A DNA stretch of 57,042 nt from an uncultured Prevotella sp. (GTDB lineage: Bacteria; Bacteroidota; Bacteroidia; Bacteroidales; Bacteroidaceae): assembly GCA_947169185.1 (NCBI GenBank), contig CAMVOS010000015.1:1-57042 (forward strand). Reading direction: 5' to 3'. The translations under genes and the position numbers were made by a program. Below are positions 18,139 to 27,009 of the stretch, piece after piece. The stretch's first letter is position 1; the number at the start of each line of letters is the position of its first letter. The notes beneath the pieces are model-generated. The model did no database searches and had not been told where the DNA came from. It saw only the letters and a program-made list of their open reading frames with translations.

Positions 18139-18900
18139 CTACATTGACAGGTCTTCACGTGCCGAATAGTCGAGACCTTGCTGAGCCGAAGACTCATCTT
18201 CCTCATCGGCAAGTGCCATCTTGTTGTAGTCGTGGGTGATTTCTTCCAACTTGTGGTCAATACAACGATACACAATGCCTGGGTATTCGTCGAGCAATGA
18301 GATATTGTGCGTTGTCATCACAACAGCAGCTCCTGCCTGTGTAATCTGACGTAGCAAGCTGATAATATGTGAAGCTGTATCAGGGTCAAGATTTCCCGTT
18401 GGCTCATCGGCAATGATGATTTTAGGATGGTTCAACATAGCACGGGCAATAGCCACACGCTGCTGTTCGCCACCAGACAACTCGTGTGGGAATCGTTCAG
18501 CATACTCCTTTAACTCTACATCTTCCAAGACGTCGTTGATGCGCTCTTCAATCTCTTGCTTGTCCTTCCAACCCGTGGCTTTCAGTACGAAGGCCAAGTT
18601 GTCATGAACTGTACGGTCGCTGAGCAACTGGAAGTCCTGGAAGATAATGCCCATCTGACGACGCAGGGCAGGCACATACTTACGCTTCAGACCACGAAGC
18701 TCATGATTCAAGACAACGGCATTATCAGCCTCCTCGATTTCCAACTCGAAATAGAGCGTTTTCAGTAGCGAACTCTTACCAGAGCCCACACGACCGATAA
18801 TGTAGATGAATTCACCTTCATCAACATGGAAGTCCACATCATTCAAAACGGGAGTTCCATCCAACTGACAGATGTTTACTTTCTTATAGTCAATTAGCAT
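18139..18900 (-). CDS. ftsE: FtsE-like ABC ATPase
   Basis: The 253-residue ATPase has Walker A GRVGSGKSS, Q loop FQDFQLL, signature LSGGEQQR and Walker B IIIADEPTGNLDP, the pattern of FtsE/LolD proteins. FtsE works with membrane FtsX to activate peptidoglycan hydrolases at division. No ftsX is adjacent, which is common in Bacteroidota. The ~35-residue acidic C-terminal tail (ADEEDESSAQQG) is longer than in E. coli. It lies 33 bases after hisIE and may share its transcript. Confidence 0.82.
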   Translation of the reverse strand: MLIDYKKVNICQLDGTPVLNDVDFHVDEGEFIYIIGRVGSGKSSLLKTLYFELEIEEADNAVVLNHELRGLKRKYVPALRRQMGIIFQDFQLLSDRTVHDNLAFVLKATGWKDKQEIEERINDVLEDVELKEYAERFPHELSGGEQQRVAIARAMLNHPKIIIADEPTGNLDPDTASHIISLLRQITQAGAAVVMTTHNISLLDEYPGIVYRCIDHKLEEITHDYNKMALADEEDESSAQQGLDYSAREDLSM

Positions 18901-18933
18901 CTTGTAATTTACAATTTGACGATTTACGATTTA

Positions 18934-19581
18934 CTATTTCATTTTTCCTGCTGCCTTGGCTTCACGGCGCTGCTTGTCCCAGTTGGGATCGTGGCGCTTA
19001 TGCAGTTCCTCGGCAACATCTTCAATACGAAGGCCTTTCTCGGTCAACAAGACGATAAGGTGATACAGCAGGTCGCTGGCTTCATACACCAGATGGTCGT
19101 CAGTGCCGTTGGTGGCCTCGATGACGGTTTCCAACGCTTCTTCGCCCACCTTTTGGGCTATTTTATTGACACCTTTGGTAAACAGGCTGGTGGTATATGA
19201 ACCCTCTGGCATCTCCTGTTTGCGCTTGTCGATGAACGACTGCAACTCACTGAGAAAGAGTAGGGGATTACCTTCATTCTCTTCACCCCAGCAGGTATCG
19301 GTACCTGTATGGCAGGTAGGACCAACAGGATTCACACGCACCAACAGAGTATCGTTGTCGCAGTCCACCTTCATGTCAACGAGGTTCAAGAAGTGACCAC
19401 TGGTCTCGCCCTTGGTCCACAAAGTATTACGGGTGCGACTCCAGAAGGTGACATGCTTTGTAGCGAGGGTCTTCTCGTAGGCTTCCTCGTTCATGAAGCC
19501 CAGCATCAGCACGTTCTTCGTCGTGGCGTCTTGTATGATGGCTGGCACCAAGCCTCCCATCTTTTCAAAATCTATCTTCAT
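18934..19581 (-). CDS. hisIE: Bifunctional phosphoribosyl-AMP cyclohydrolase / phosphoribosyl-ATP pyrophosphatase
   Basis: The 215-residue protein carries steps 2 and 3 of histidine synthesis. The HisI domain has the zinc and substrate motifs DCDNDTLLV and CHTGTDTCW (residues ~73-100). The HisE domain from about residue 115 has the MazG-like helices with GEEALETVIEA. Its C-terminal RREAKAAGKMK is typical. It is the last his gene in the run hisH-hisA-hisF-hisIE. Confidence 0.95.
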   Translation of the reverse strand: MKIDFEKMGGLVPAIIQDATTKNVLMLGFMNEEAYEKTLATKHVTFWSRTRNTLWTKGETSGHFLNLVDMKVDCDNDTLLVRVNPVGPTCHTGTDTCWGEENEGNPLLFLSELQSFIDKRKQEMPEGSYTTSLFTKGVNKIAQKVGEEALETVIEATNGTDDHLVYEASDLLYHLIVLLTEKGLRIEDVAEELHKRHDPNWDKQRREAKAAGKMK

Positions 19582-19621
19582 CTACTTATTTACGATTTAC
19601 TGATTTACAATTAACGATTTA

Positions 19622-20380
19622 TTACAATCTCACATTGATTCCTTCGTTGTGTAGATAATGCTTTAATTCAGGAACGGGTATCTCACCAAAGTGGAATACT
19701 GAGGCTGCCAAAGCGGCATCAGCATGTCCTTCGGTAAACACATCACGGAAATGTTCCTTCTTACCCGCACCACCGCTAGCGATGATGGGTATCGACAGGG
19801 TGTCAGCAAGCTCACGTAGCGCCTCATTGGCATAACCGTTCTTTGTACCATCGTGGTTCATCGAGGTAAAGAGTATCTCGCCAGCACCACGTTCCTGAGC
19901 CTCACGGGCCCATTCGAACAATCCACGTTCGGTACGCTCGCGACCTCCCTTCAGATAGCAATGCCAACCGTCTTCGTCCAGACGGGCATCAATGGCTACC
20001 ACGCATACCTGCGAGCCAAAACGGTTGGTTATCTCGTCAATGAGTTCTGGACGACGGATGGCAGCACTGTTGATGCTGACCTTATCGGCACCGGCATAAA
20101 GCAGTCGTTCGACGTCCTTCAGCTCGTTGATGCCTCCACCAACGGTGAAAGGGATGTTCAGCGTCTGGGCCACCTTGGTCACCATCTCAGTAAACGTCTT
20201 GCGACCTTCAAACGAGGCTGTGATATCCAGGAAGCACAACTCGTCGGCTCCCTGCTCAGAATAGGCCTTACCCAACTCTACAGGGTCTCCCGCGCTACGC
20301 AGATTAACGAAGTTGATGCCTTTGACAGTCTCACCATCCTTGACGTCCAGACAGGGTATGATGCGTTTGGCTAATCCCAT
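19622..20380 (-). CDS. hisF: Imidazole glycerol phosphate synthase, cyclase subunit
   Basis: The 252-residue (beta/alpha)8 barrel has catalytic Asp residues visible in IPCLDVKDG (residue ~11) and [12 protein letters not shown] (~131), plus the phosphate loops TVGGGI and [11 protein letters not shown]. With HisH it makes IGP and AICAR. It lies between hisA and hisIE with short gaps containing ATTTACG-type heptamers. Confidence 0.95.
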   Translation of the reverse strand: MGLAKRIIPCLDVKDGETVKGINFVNLRSAGDPVELGKAYSEQGADELCFLDITASFEGRKTFTEMVTKVAQTLNIPFTVGGGINELKDVERLLYAGADKVSINSAAIRRPELIDEITNRFGSQVCVVAIDARLDEDGWHCYLKGGRERTERGLFEWAREAQERGAGEILFTSMNHDGTKNGYANEALRELADTLSIPIIASGGAGKKEHFRDVFTEGHADAALAASVFHFGEIPVPELKHYLHNEGINVRL

Positions 20381-20400
20381 TTCTATTTCGATTTACTAAT

Positions 20401-21120
20401 TTACGATTTAAAATTGATTAGTTCGCGAAGGTCTATCTTTCCTTCGTATATGGCCTTTCCAAAGACGACAGCAGGGATTCCTGCAGCGTCCAGGGCCTTG
20501 ATGTCATCGATGGACGACACACCGCCACTGGCTATCAGATGTAGCTCAGGATAGGCGTCCATCACTTGCTTGTATAGGTCGATGGCTGGACCTGCCAACG
20601 TACCGTCTTTCGATATCTCTGTGCAGAGCACGTTCTTAACACCAGCATCGATATATTTCTTCAGGAAGGGTAGGAGGTCTTCGCTGGAATCCTCTTTCCA
20701 ACCATTAATGCTAATGCGACCGGTTCTGACGTCAGCACCCAGTATGATGCGCTCAGCACCATATTTCTCCAGCCATCCCAAGAAGCGGTCGGGCTCTGTG
20801 ACAGCTATCGAACCAATGGTAACCATCGATGCACCATGATTGAAGGCTATCTCTATGTCTTCGTCCGTCTTGATACCACCACCAAAGTCAACAGTCAGCT
20901 TGGTCTCTTTTGTGATATGGTTAAGCACCTCACTATTGACAATATGCTTTGATTTGGCACCGTCCAAGTCTACCACATGCAGGCGCTGGTAGCCAATGCG
21001 CTCAAACTCCTGAGCCATATCCAGCGGGTTACCATACACCGTCTTCTGGTCGTAGTCGCCCTTGGTCAGGCGTACACACTGACCATTAATGATATCGATG
21101 GCGGGAATCAGTTCTATCAT
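20401..21120 (-). CDS. hisA: ProFAR isomerase
   Basis: The 239-residue (beta/alpha)8 barrel has catalytic Asp in IPAIDIINGQCVRL (residue ~8) and ILGADVRTG (~128), and phosphate loops DFGGGIKT and IASGGVSS. It catalyses the isomerisation before IGP synthase. Its start overlaps the hisH stop (ATGA at 21117-21120), showing translational coupling. Confidence 0.95.
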   Translation of the reverse strand: MIELIPAIDIINGQCVRLTKGDYDQKTVYGNPLDMAQEFERIGYQRLHVVDLDGAKSKHIVNSEVLNHITKETKLTVDFGGGIKTDEDIEIAFNHGASMVTIGSIAVTEPDRFLGWLEKYGAERIILGADVRTGRISINGWKEDSSEDLLPFLKKYIDAGVKNVLCTEISKDGTLAGPAIDLYKQVMDAYPELHLIASGGVSSIDDIKALDAAGIPAVVFGKAIYEGKIDLRELINFKS

Positions 21121-21728
21121 AGCTCTAAGAAGTTTTTAATGATACGCTCACCAACCTTTCCACTCTTTTCAGGATGAAACTGGCAAGTATAAAAGTTGTC
21201 CTTATGCATCGATGCAGAGTAGGGGAGAATGTAGTCGGCAATAGCTATTGTGTCGGCACAGAGGGGAACATAATAGCTGTGGACGAAGTAAACATAAGGA
21301 TGTTCGCCCAAGCCTTCCATCAACGGATTACATCTTCCATCATCCTTCTTAAATCTAACATCTATCTCGTTCCATCCCATACAAGGTACTTTGTCCTCGT
21401 GTTTCTCAGGCTGAAAACGCTTGACGTCAGCGTCAAAGATACCAATACAATCTACGTCGCCTTCCTCAGAATGCTTGCAGAGCAGCTGCTGGCCCACGCA
21501 GATACCAAAGACGGGCTGTTTCAGGTCGCGAATCACTTCGTCCAATCTGCGCGCCTTCAGATATTCCATCGCCTCTGCAGCATGTCCCTGACCAGGAAAC
21601 AACACGCGGTCTGCCTTCTTCAACTGTTCAGCGTCGTCCGTCAGTAGGGGATCAATACCCATTCTCCTGAGGGCATTCACCACCGAATAGATGTTTCCTG
21701 CGTTATATTTTACAATCGCTACGTTCAT
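21117..21728 (-). CDS. hisH: Imidazole glycerol phosphate synthase, glutamine amidotransferase subunit
   Basis: The 203-residue class I glutaminase has nucleophile Cys in FGICVGQQLL (about residue 78) and the His-Glu pair in CQFHPEKSG near the C-terminus. It supplies ammonia to HisF. It is first in the visible his run; hisG, hisD, hisC and hisB are not in the window. The 30 bases before it are four ATGCATT-like heptamers. Confidence 0.95.
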   Translation of the reverse strand: MNVAIVKYNAGNIYSVVNALRRMGIDPLLTDDAEQLKKADRVLFPGQGHAAEAMEYLKARRLDEVIRDLKQPVFGICVGQQLLCKHSEEGDVDCIGIFDADVKRFQPEKHEDKVPCMGWNEIDVRFKKDDGRCNPLMEGLGEHPYVYFVHSYYVPLCADTIAIADYILPYSASMHKDNFYTCQFHPEKSGKVGERIIKNFLEL

Positions 21729-21758
21729 AATTATGCATTATGCATTATGAATTATGCA

Positions 21759-22622
21759 TTAACTAAAGATAATCGTTTTGTTCTTGAAAGTCAAGATCTT
21801 ACGTTGGATATGCTTGCTGACAGCATGTGACAGCACGATCTTCTCCAGGTCTTTGCCTTTCAGAACCAGACTCTCTGGCGTGTCCTTATGGGTAATGCGT
21901 GTCACGTCTTGCTCAATAATAGGACCTGCATCCAACTCAGCTGTCACATAGTGGCTGGTGGCTCCAATAATCTTCACACCACGTTCCCAGGCTTGATGAT
22001 AGGGCTTTGCACCTACGAATGCCGGCAGGAATGAATGATGGATGTTAATGATATGGTTTGGATAAGCAGCAATCATCTCGTCAGAGATAATCTGCATATA
22101 ACGGGCCAATACTATAAACGTAATCTTTTCCTTGCGTAACAGTTCCATCTCTGCAGCTTCAACTTCAGCCTTATTCGAATGGTCCTTTTTGATGCTCCAT
22201 ACATAGTATGGAATACCAAACTGCTCAGCTACATAGCGTAAATCTTCGTGGTTTGAGACGATGCAAGGAATGTCGATATCCCATTCACCAGCTTTCCAAC
22301 GTGCTAACAAGTCATACAAGCAATGGCTCATCTTAGAGACGAAAATAGCCATTCTGGGACGCTTGTCGCTGAAATATAGCTTACACGTCATCTGGTAGCG
22401 TTGAGCATATAGCGTATTGATATATTCAAGAATTTTATCGCGTGGAATCAGGAAATTCGCCAATTCCCATTCTATACGCATAAAAAACATGCCATCTTGT
22501 TTGTCCACATACTGGTCAAGGTATACGATATTTCCTTGATTATCAGTAATAAATCGGGTTACTTCCGAAATAATACCTTGCTGGTCCGGACAATGCAGAA
22601 GCAATACTGCAGTTTGTTTCAT
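21759..22622 (-). CDS. purU: Formyltetrahydrofolate deformylase
   Basis: The 287-residue protein has an N-terminal ACT domain (VLLLHCPDQQGIISEVTRFI) and a C-terminal formyltransferase-fold domain with NIHHSFLPAF and SHYVTAELDAGPII, including the catalytic His and Asp. It hydrolyses 10-formyl-THF to formate and THF, balancing one-carbon pools for purine synthesis. It is upstream of hisH on the same strand. A -7 box TACTTTTG is at 22670-22677. Confidence 0.93.
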   Translation of the reverse strand: MKQTAVLLLHCPDQQGIISEVTRFITDNQGNIVYLDQYVDKQDGMFFMRIEWELANFLIPRDKILEYINTLYAQRYQMTCKLYFSDKRPRMAIFVSKMSHCLYDLLARWKAGEWDIDIPCIVSNHEDLRYVAEQFGIPYYVWSIKKDHSNKAEVEAAEMELLRKEKITFIVLARYMQIISDEMIAAYPNHIINIHHSFLPAFVGAKPYHQAWERGVKIIGATSHYVTAELDAGPIIEQDVTRITHKDTPESLVLKGKDLEKIVLSHAVSKHIQRKILTFKNKTIIFS

Positions 22623-22802
22623 TTTCTAATTTCTATGCTTAGTTTATGTTCTTATTTATAAAAGTCCTGCAAAAGTACTGAAAAAAAAGCAAACAACCAA
22701 ATATTTTCTTATTATAATTGTATTTTTACCACGATAAATCAATTTCTAAACCAAATGAATAATCAGCATTATGATAAATAGAATTAATTATGCTTTTCAT
22801 TA

Positions 22803-22834
22803 TTTGGGGATTTCAAAAATAGTTCGTAAATTTG
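22803..22834 (+). promoter_or_regulatory. Promoter of the iron-type alcohol dehydrogenase gene
   Basis: TTTG (22803-22806), a 20-base spacer and TAAATTTG (22827-22834). Transcription would begin near 22842, which rules out start codons at 22771 and favours 22861. Confidence 0.68.
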
Positions 22835-22860
22835 CAAAAACAAATAAAATGCGAAGAAAT

Positions 22861-24045
22861 ATGCTGAAAGATTTCAATTTTTATGCTCCTACGAGAGTTG
22901 TTTTCGGACGAGATTCTGAAAATAAAATTGGTGAACTGGTAGCTGCCAACGGTGGCCACAAGGTTTTGGTACATTATGGTGGTGGTTCTGCAGAACGTTC
23001 AGGATTGCTTAATGTGGTTCGTCAGCAATTAAAATCGCAGAATATCGCATTTGTAGAATTTGGTGGCGTGGTTCCTAATCCGCTACTTTCGTTGGTTTAT
23101 CAAGGCATTGCGCTATGTCGTCAAGAAAACGTCGATTTCATTTTGGCTGTTGGTGGCGGCAGTGTCATCGATTCTGCAAAAGCAATTGGTTATGGTGTCA
23201 AGTATGATGGCGACGTATGGGATTTCTGGTGCGGAAAAGCCGCTCCACAGACATGTCTGCCTATTGGTGCCGTGCTGACGATTCCTGCTGCTGGCTCTGA
23301 AATGTCGTCGAGCTGTGTTATTACCAAAGACGACGGACTCATCAAGCGTGGCATAAACAGCGATTTGTGCCGTTGCCGTTTTGCAGTCATGAATCCTGAG
23401 CGCACCTATACCCTACCGCCATATCAGACAGCTGCAGGGGCTACCGACATCATGATGCACACCATGGAACGCTATTTCTCGAAATACGAAGATATGACGC
23501 TAACAGACTCTATTTCAGAGGCCTTGCTGCGTACAGTCAAAGATTCTGCATTGGCTGTGATGAAGGATCCTGAGGATTACCGTCATCGCGCTCAGATAAT
23601 GTGGGCCGGATCGCTGGCTCATAACGACTTGACGGAATGTGGCACTGAAAAAGATTTTGCAACTCATCGCCTTGAACATGAGCTGAGCGCCTTGTTTGGC
23701 GTCACGCATGGTGCAGGATTGGCAGCCTTATGGCCTTCATGGGCACGTTATGTCATGAAAAATCATTTGTCGCGCTTCGTACAGTTTGCTGTCAACGTGA
23801 TGGGTGTCGCTAACGATTTTGTACATCCTGAGGAGACGGCAGAGAAAGGTATCTGTGCGCTCGAAGACTGGTATCATCAGATTGGCATGCCTGTCAATAT
23901 TCACGAACTATTAGGTAGAGAGATTACAGATAAAGAAATTGACACAATGGTTGACAAATGTTCTCGTGGTGGTACGATTACGTTAGGGGCTATGGAAGTG
24001 CTAAAGACTGAGGATATGCACAATATTTACGTGATGGCGAAGTAG
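22861..24045 (+). CDS. Iron-containing alcohol dehydrogenase (YqhD/BdhA type)
   Basis: The protein is 394 residues from ATG 22861 (MLKDFNFYAPTRVVFGRD), which fits both the promoter and the family start; an in-frame ATG at 22849 is possible. The nucleotide-binding part has AVGGGSVIDSAKAIG (~90). Metal ligands are in GATDIMMHTMERYF and THGAGLAALWPSWARY. Relatives reduce aldehydes with NADPH or butyraldehyde with NADH. It is a single gene, convergent with the YicG-like gene. Confidence 0.9.
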   Translation: MLKDFNFYAPTRVVFGRDSENKIGELVAANGGHKVLVHYGGGSAERSGLLNVVRQQLKSQNIAFVEFGGVVPNPLLSLVYQGIALCRQENVDFILAVGGGSVIDSAKAIGYGVKYDGDVWDFWCGKAAPQTCLPIGAVLTIPAAGSEMSSSCVITKDDGLIKRGINSDLCRCRFAVMNPERTYTLPPYQTAAGATDIMMHTMERYFSKYEDMTLTDSISEALLRTVKDSALAVMKDPEDYRHRAQIMWAGSLAHNDLTECGTEKDFATHRLEHELSALFGVTHGAGLAALWPSWARYVMKNHLSRFVQFAVNVMGVANDFVHPEETAEKGICALEDWYHQIGMPVNIHELLGREITDKEIDTMVDKCSRGGTITLGAMEVLKTEDMHNIYVMAK

Positions 24046-24084
24046 GGGATTTGCTCCCTACTCTGCCTCTGCTACTCCCCTACT
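24041..24084. terminator. Possible bidirectional terminator
   Basis: AGTAGGGG (24041-24048) and CCCCTACT (24077-24084) are complementary arms around the convergent ends of the dehydrogenase and YicG-like genes, with an alternative inner stem ending at 24061. T runs are poor, so this is tentative. Confidence 0.4.
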
Positions 24085-24697
24085 CGCTTTTCAGTATTGG
24101 CAGCGACAGATGGTAACGGACAGCCAGTAACCGAATTAGGCAAATCAATAGAAAAGTAATGATAACTGTTACTTCAATAGGTGTATTGTAATAATCTAGT
24201 GCCCAATAAGTTATTCCGCCTGCAACAGAAGCCATAGCATATATTTCACGTTGAAAGATAACGGGCTCATTGTTCAACAGTACATCACGAATAACGCCAC
24301 CAGCAGAACCTGTTAGGCAACCCATAATAATGGCTACCCAATAAGGCTGTCCGAAAGCCAACGACTTTTGTATGCCAGCGATGGTGAATAGAGCCAATCC
24401 TAATGTGTCAAACACAAACCAAGTATTACGAAGGCCTTCCATATGCTTAGCAAAAATAATGACAAATAGCAATGCCAAAGCCGTACAGATCATATAGAAT
24501 GGATTGGTCATCCAGAATGGTGTGGCACCCAACATAACATCGCGAATCGTACCACCACCAATAGCAACGGCAATGCCACAGACATAACCACCAAACCAGT
24601 CGAAATGTTTAGCTGCAGCATGGCGAATGCCAGATATGGCAAAAGCAAAAGTTCCTAAAAATTCAATAACCTGTGTAACAATCTCGTTATATTCCAT
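24080..24697 (-). CDS. YicG/UPF0126 family membrane protein (TRIC-like channel)
   Basis: The 205-residue protein has seven predicted membrane segments arranged as two repeats. Each has the signature GG..RD (AIGGGTIRDVMLG and GSAGGVIRDVLLN) and the GI motifs FAISGIRHAA and LFTIAGIQKS. Prokaryotic TRIC homologues of this family form trimeric cation channels; some members are linked to glycine uptake. The short gap to rarA contains four CACCTCT heptamers. Confidence 0.88.
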   Translation of the reverse strand: MEYNEIVTQVIEFLGTFAFAISGIRHAAAKHFDWFGGYVCGIAVAIGGGTIRDVMLGATPFWMTNPFYMICTALALLFVIIFAKHMEGLRNTWFVFDTLGLALFTIAGIQKSLAFGQPYWVAIIMGCLTGSAGGVIRDVLLNNEPVIFQREIYAMASVAGGITYWALDYYNTPIEVTVIITFLLICLIRLLAVRYHLSLPILKSE

Positions 24698-24743
24698 TGT
24701 CTCAATTTTTTATCACCTCTCACCTCTCACCTCTCACCTCTTA

Positions 24744-26015
24744 CTACTTATATCTTTCTCCCCAATAGCTTATCATGCGTTCGTACAGTTTCTCTTCTGC
24801 TGGCGAGTGCTGTCCATGCCACAATCGTTCTTGTAGCAATGCGTCAGGCATATATTGTTGTGGTGTGAAATGTCCAGGGAAATCGTGCGGATACTTGTAG
24901 CCGTCATGATAGCCCAAATCCTTCATCAGTTTGGTGGGGGCATTGCGCAAATGTAACGGAACTGGCTGATTGCCTGTACGTTGTACCAATCCTAAGGCAG
25001 CATCAATACCCAGATAAGCAGAATTGCTCTTAGGCGACGTTGCCAGGTACACAGCACATTCTGCTAAAGGGATACGTCCCTCAGGCCAACCTATCTTCAT
25101 CACCGCATCGAAGGCCGCATTAGCCAGCAATAATGCATTGGGATTAGCCAGTCCGATGTCCTCAGCAGCCGATATTACCAAGCGTCGCGCAATAAACTGA
25201 GGGTCTTCCCCACCCTCAATCATACGGGCCATCCAGTAAAGTGCCGCATCAGGATCACTGCCACGAATGGACTTGATGAAGGCCGAGATGATGTCGTAGT
25301 GCATCTCACCATCCTTGTCGTAGGCCAGCGGATTCTGTTGCAGGCATTGTTCGACGAAGGTGTCTGTTATCTCGACATCACCATCACCTGCTGTTTCCAC
25401 CACCAATTCCAAGATATTCAGCAATTTACGGGCATCGCCACCACTATAGCGCAGCATCGCACCAGTCTCTTTCAACTCGATGTGACGCTCCTTCAGATAG
25501 ACATCTTGTGTCAGAGCCCTGTGCAACAACTCCAGCAAATCGTCTTTCTCCAACGACTTCAGCACATACAGCTGACAGCGTGACAGCAATGGACGGATGA
25601 CCTCGAACGAGGGATTCTCCGTCGTTGCACCAATCAGCGTCACGATGCCTTTCTCGACAGCTCCCAACAGCGAGTCCTGTTGCGACTTCGAGAAACGGTG
25701 AATCTCGTCTATAAATAAAATAGGTGAAGCCTCGTTGAAGAAACGTCCCTTCTGGGCACGTTCTATCACGTCGCGCACATCCTTTACGCCACTGGTTACA
25801 GCCGACAGCGTATAGAACGGTGTTTCCAGCTTGTTAGCAATAATCTGTGCCAGCGTGGTTTTACCCACACCAGGAGGCCCCCATAATATAAAAGAGGATA
25901 TACGGCCTGCATCAATCATCTTGCGCAGTACCGCACCATCGCCCACCAGATGTTTCTGTCCGATATAGTCATCCAATGTACGTGGACGTAGACGTTCAGC
26001 TAATGGTTCTGACAT
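24744..26015 (-). CDS. rarA: Replication-associated recombination ATPase RarA (MgsA)
   Basis: The protein is 423 residues from ATG 26015 (MSEPLAERLRPRTLDDYIGQ), the conserved family start; a longer frame upstream is hydrophobic and crosses the promoter, so it is not translated. The AAA+ motifs are Walker A WGPPGVGKTT and Walker B ILFIDEIHRF, with sensor 1 IGATTENPSF. The C-terminal clamp-loader-like domain follows (GLANPNALLLANAAF). It acts at stalled replication forks. Intact and of normal length. Confidence 0.93.
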   Translation of the reverse strand: MSEPLAERLRPRTLDDYIGQKHLVGDGAVLRKMIDAGRISSFILWGPPGVGKTTLAQIIANKLETPFYTLSAVTSGVKDVRDVIERAQKGRFFNEASPILFIDEIHRFSKSQQDSLLGAVEKGIVTLIGATTENPSFEVIRPLLSRCQLYVLKSLEKDDLLELLHRALTQDVYLKERHIELKETGAMLRYSGGDARKLLNILELVVETAGDGDVEITDTFVEQCLQQNPLAYDKDGEMHYDIISAFIKSIRGSDPDAALYWMARMIEGGEDPQFIARRLVISAAEDIGLANPNALLLANAAFDAVMKIGWPEGRIPLAECAVYLATSPKSNSAYLGIDAALGLVQRTGNQPVPLHLRNAPTKLMKDLGYHDGYKYPHDFPGHFTPQQYMPDALLQERLWHGQHSPAEEKLYERMISYWGERYK

Positions 26016-26026
26016 ATTTTGAGTGG

Positions 26027-26057
26027 CAAAGTTAGTACATTTTACGTAATTTACAAA
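26027..26057 (-). promoter_or_regulatory. Promoter of rarA
   Basis: On the minus strand TTTG (26054-26057), a 19-base spacer and TAACTTTG (26027-26034), 12 bases before the ATG at 26015. The near-leaderless arrangement supports the short start. Confidence 0.65.
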
Positions 26058-26097
26058 AAATATTGGGAAAAAACTTGTAAATAGGAAATAAAGTGTG

Positions 26098-26105
26098 TAC
26101 ATTTG
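26098..26105 (+). promoter_or_regulatory. -7 promoter box of the acidic-protein gene
   Basis: TACATTTG, with CTTG 20 bases upstream as a near -33 element. It lies inside the upstream extension of the reading frame, so translation must start after it, at 26137. Confidence 0.55.
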
Positions 26106-26136
26106 CACTCGGAAACAAGTAATCACAGAAAATAAT

Positions 26137-26967
26137 ATGATGAAAGAGACAAAAGAAAGCAAAGAAAACAAAGAAAGTAAGGCATTGAGTATAAAGACTC
26201 TGACCAAGAGTTCTGTGTGGGATGTTCAGGAGAACGACATCTTCAGAATGCTGTCTGCAGCTGAGAAAGACTCAGAACTGAAGGATAATCTTCGCCACTA
26301 TGCTAGTATTATCCGTAGCGCATTCCAAATAGAGGAACTGAAGAACGACGACAAGGCATCACAAGCTAAATATACTAAACTTGGCTATAAGGTAGGCACT
26401 ATAAAAATGGGCGATGACGTTTCCGTCACGTGGGCCATCAAGAAGCGTCCCATTATGCGTGTCACCGACCTGACATACGAGAATATTCGCCATATTTCTG
26501 CTGCAAAACTCGTCGAGGTGCTCGACCGTAACTTTGGCGGAGGCTGGGATTCATTGTCGCAATCCATTCAGGATATCATCGAGACTGGCTTCGACATTTC
26601 CACCACCACTCTACCCAAGGAACGTCTCCATAAGAAGGGGGGCATGTACGACAAAAAAGTTGCTGACGGCTATGAAGTGCTAGAAGTCGAAAAGGGGTTG
26701 TGGGTCGAGGCTATCTTTGCTAAGGTAAAGCCTGCAGCTATCAAGCCAAAGATGAAGTTTGATGAACATGGTGAAAATGAGGACGAAGACGAAGATGCAG
26801 ACGTTGAGATTGTCGATGACTATAACAAGCCCGATGAGGATGATGTCGAATTAGAGGATCCTAACGACGAAGACATCAACGAGAACAACTATCGCACTAC
26901 ATTCACTATTGGTGAGGTTGACGACGAGGATGCTGAAAGTCTCTCAGATTTCATTGCCGACGAGTAA
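26137..26967 (+). CDS. Conserved Bacteroidales protein with acidic C-terminal tail, function unknown
   Basis: The protein is 276 residues from ATG 26137 (MMKETKES), the first start after the promoter. It begins with a Lys/Glu-rich stretch. A compact middle region follows (~residues 20-200) with LRHYASIIRSAFQIEEL and a repeat-like FGGGWDSLSQSIQDIIETGFD. The last ~65 residues are strongly acidic (EDEDEDADVEIVDD...). Such a tail can mimic nucleic acid or bind basic partners, but no function is recognised. It is divergent from rarA across 120 bases, a possible hint of a replication-linked role. Confidence 0.65.
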   Translation: MMKETKESKENKESKALSIKTLTKSSVWDVQENDIFRMLSAAEKDSELKDNLRHYASIIRSAFQIEELKNDDKASQAKYTKLGYKVGTIKMGDDVSVTWAIKKRPIMRVTDLTYENIRHISAAKLVEVLDRNFGGGWDSLSQSIQDIIETGFDISTTTLPKERLHKKGGMYDKKVADGYEVLEVEKGLWVEAIFAKVKPAAIKPKMKFDEHGENEDEDEDADVEIVDDYNKPDEDDVELEDPNDEDINENNYRTTFTIGEVDDEDAESLSDFIADE

Positions 26968-27009
26968 GTCGTTTATTCTACATTTTTGATAAAAAGTCTT
27001 GGAGCATTT

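Noticed and set aside
18139..18900. LolD instead of FtsE
   Set aside because: The motifs cannot separate them fully, but the absence of a LolC/E-like gene and the overall FtsE-like N-terminal pattern favoured FtsE.
22771..22860. Upstream start of the alcohol dehydrogenase
   Set aside because: The consensus promoter at 22803-22834 lies inside the extension.
26016..26207. Longer RarA with a hydrophobic N-terminal extension
   Set aside because: The extension contains the promoter of rarA and that of the divergent gene and is absent from the family.
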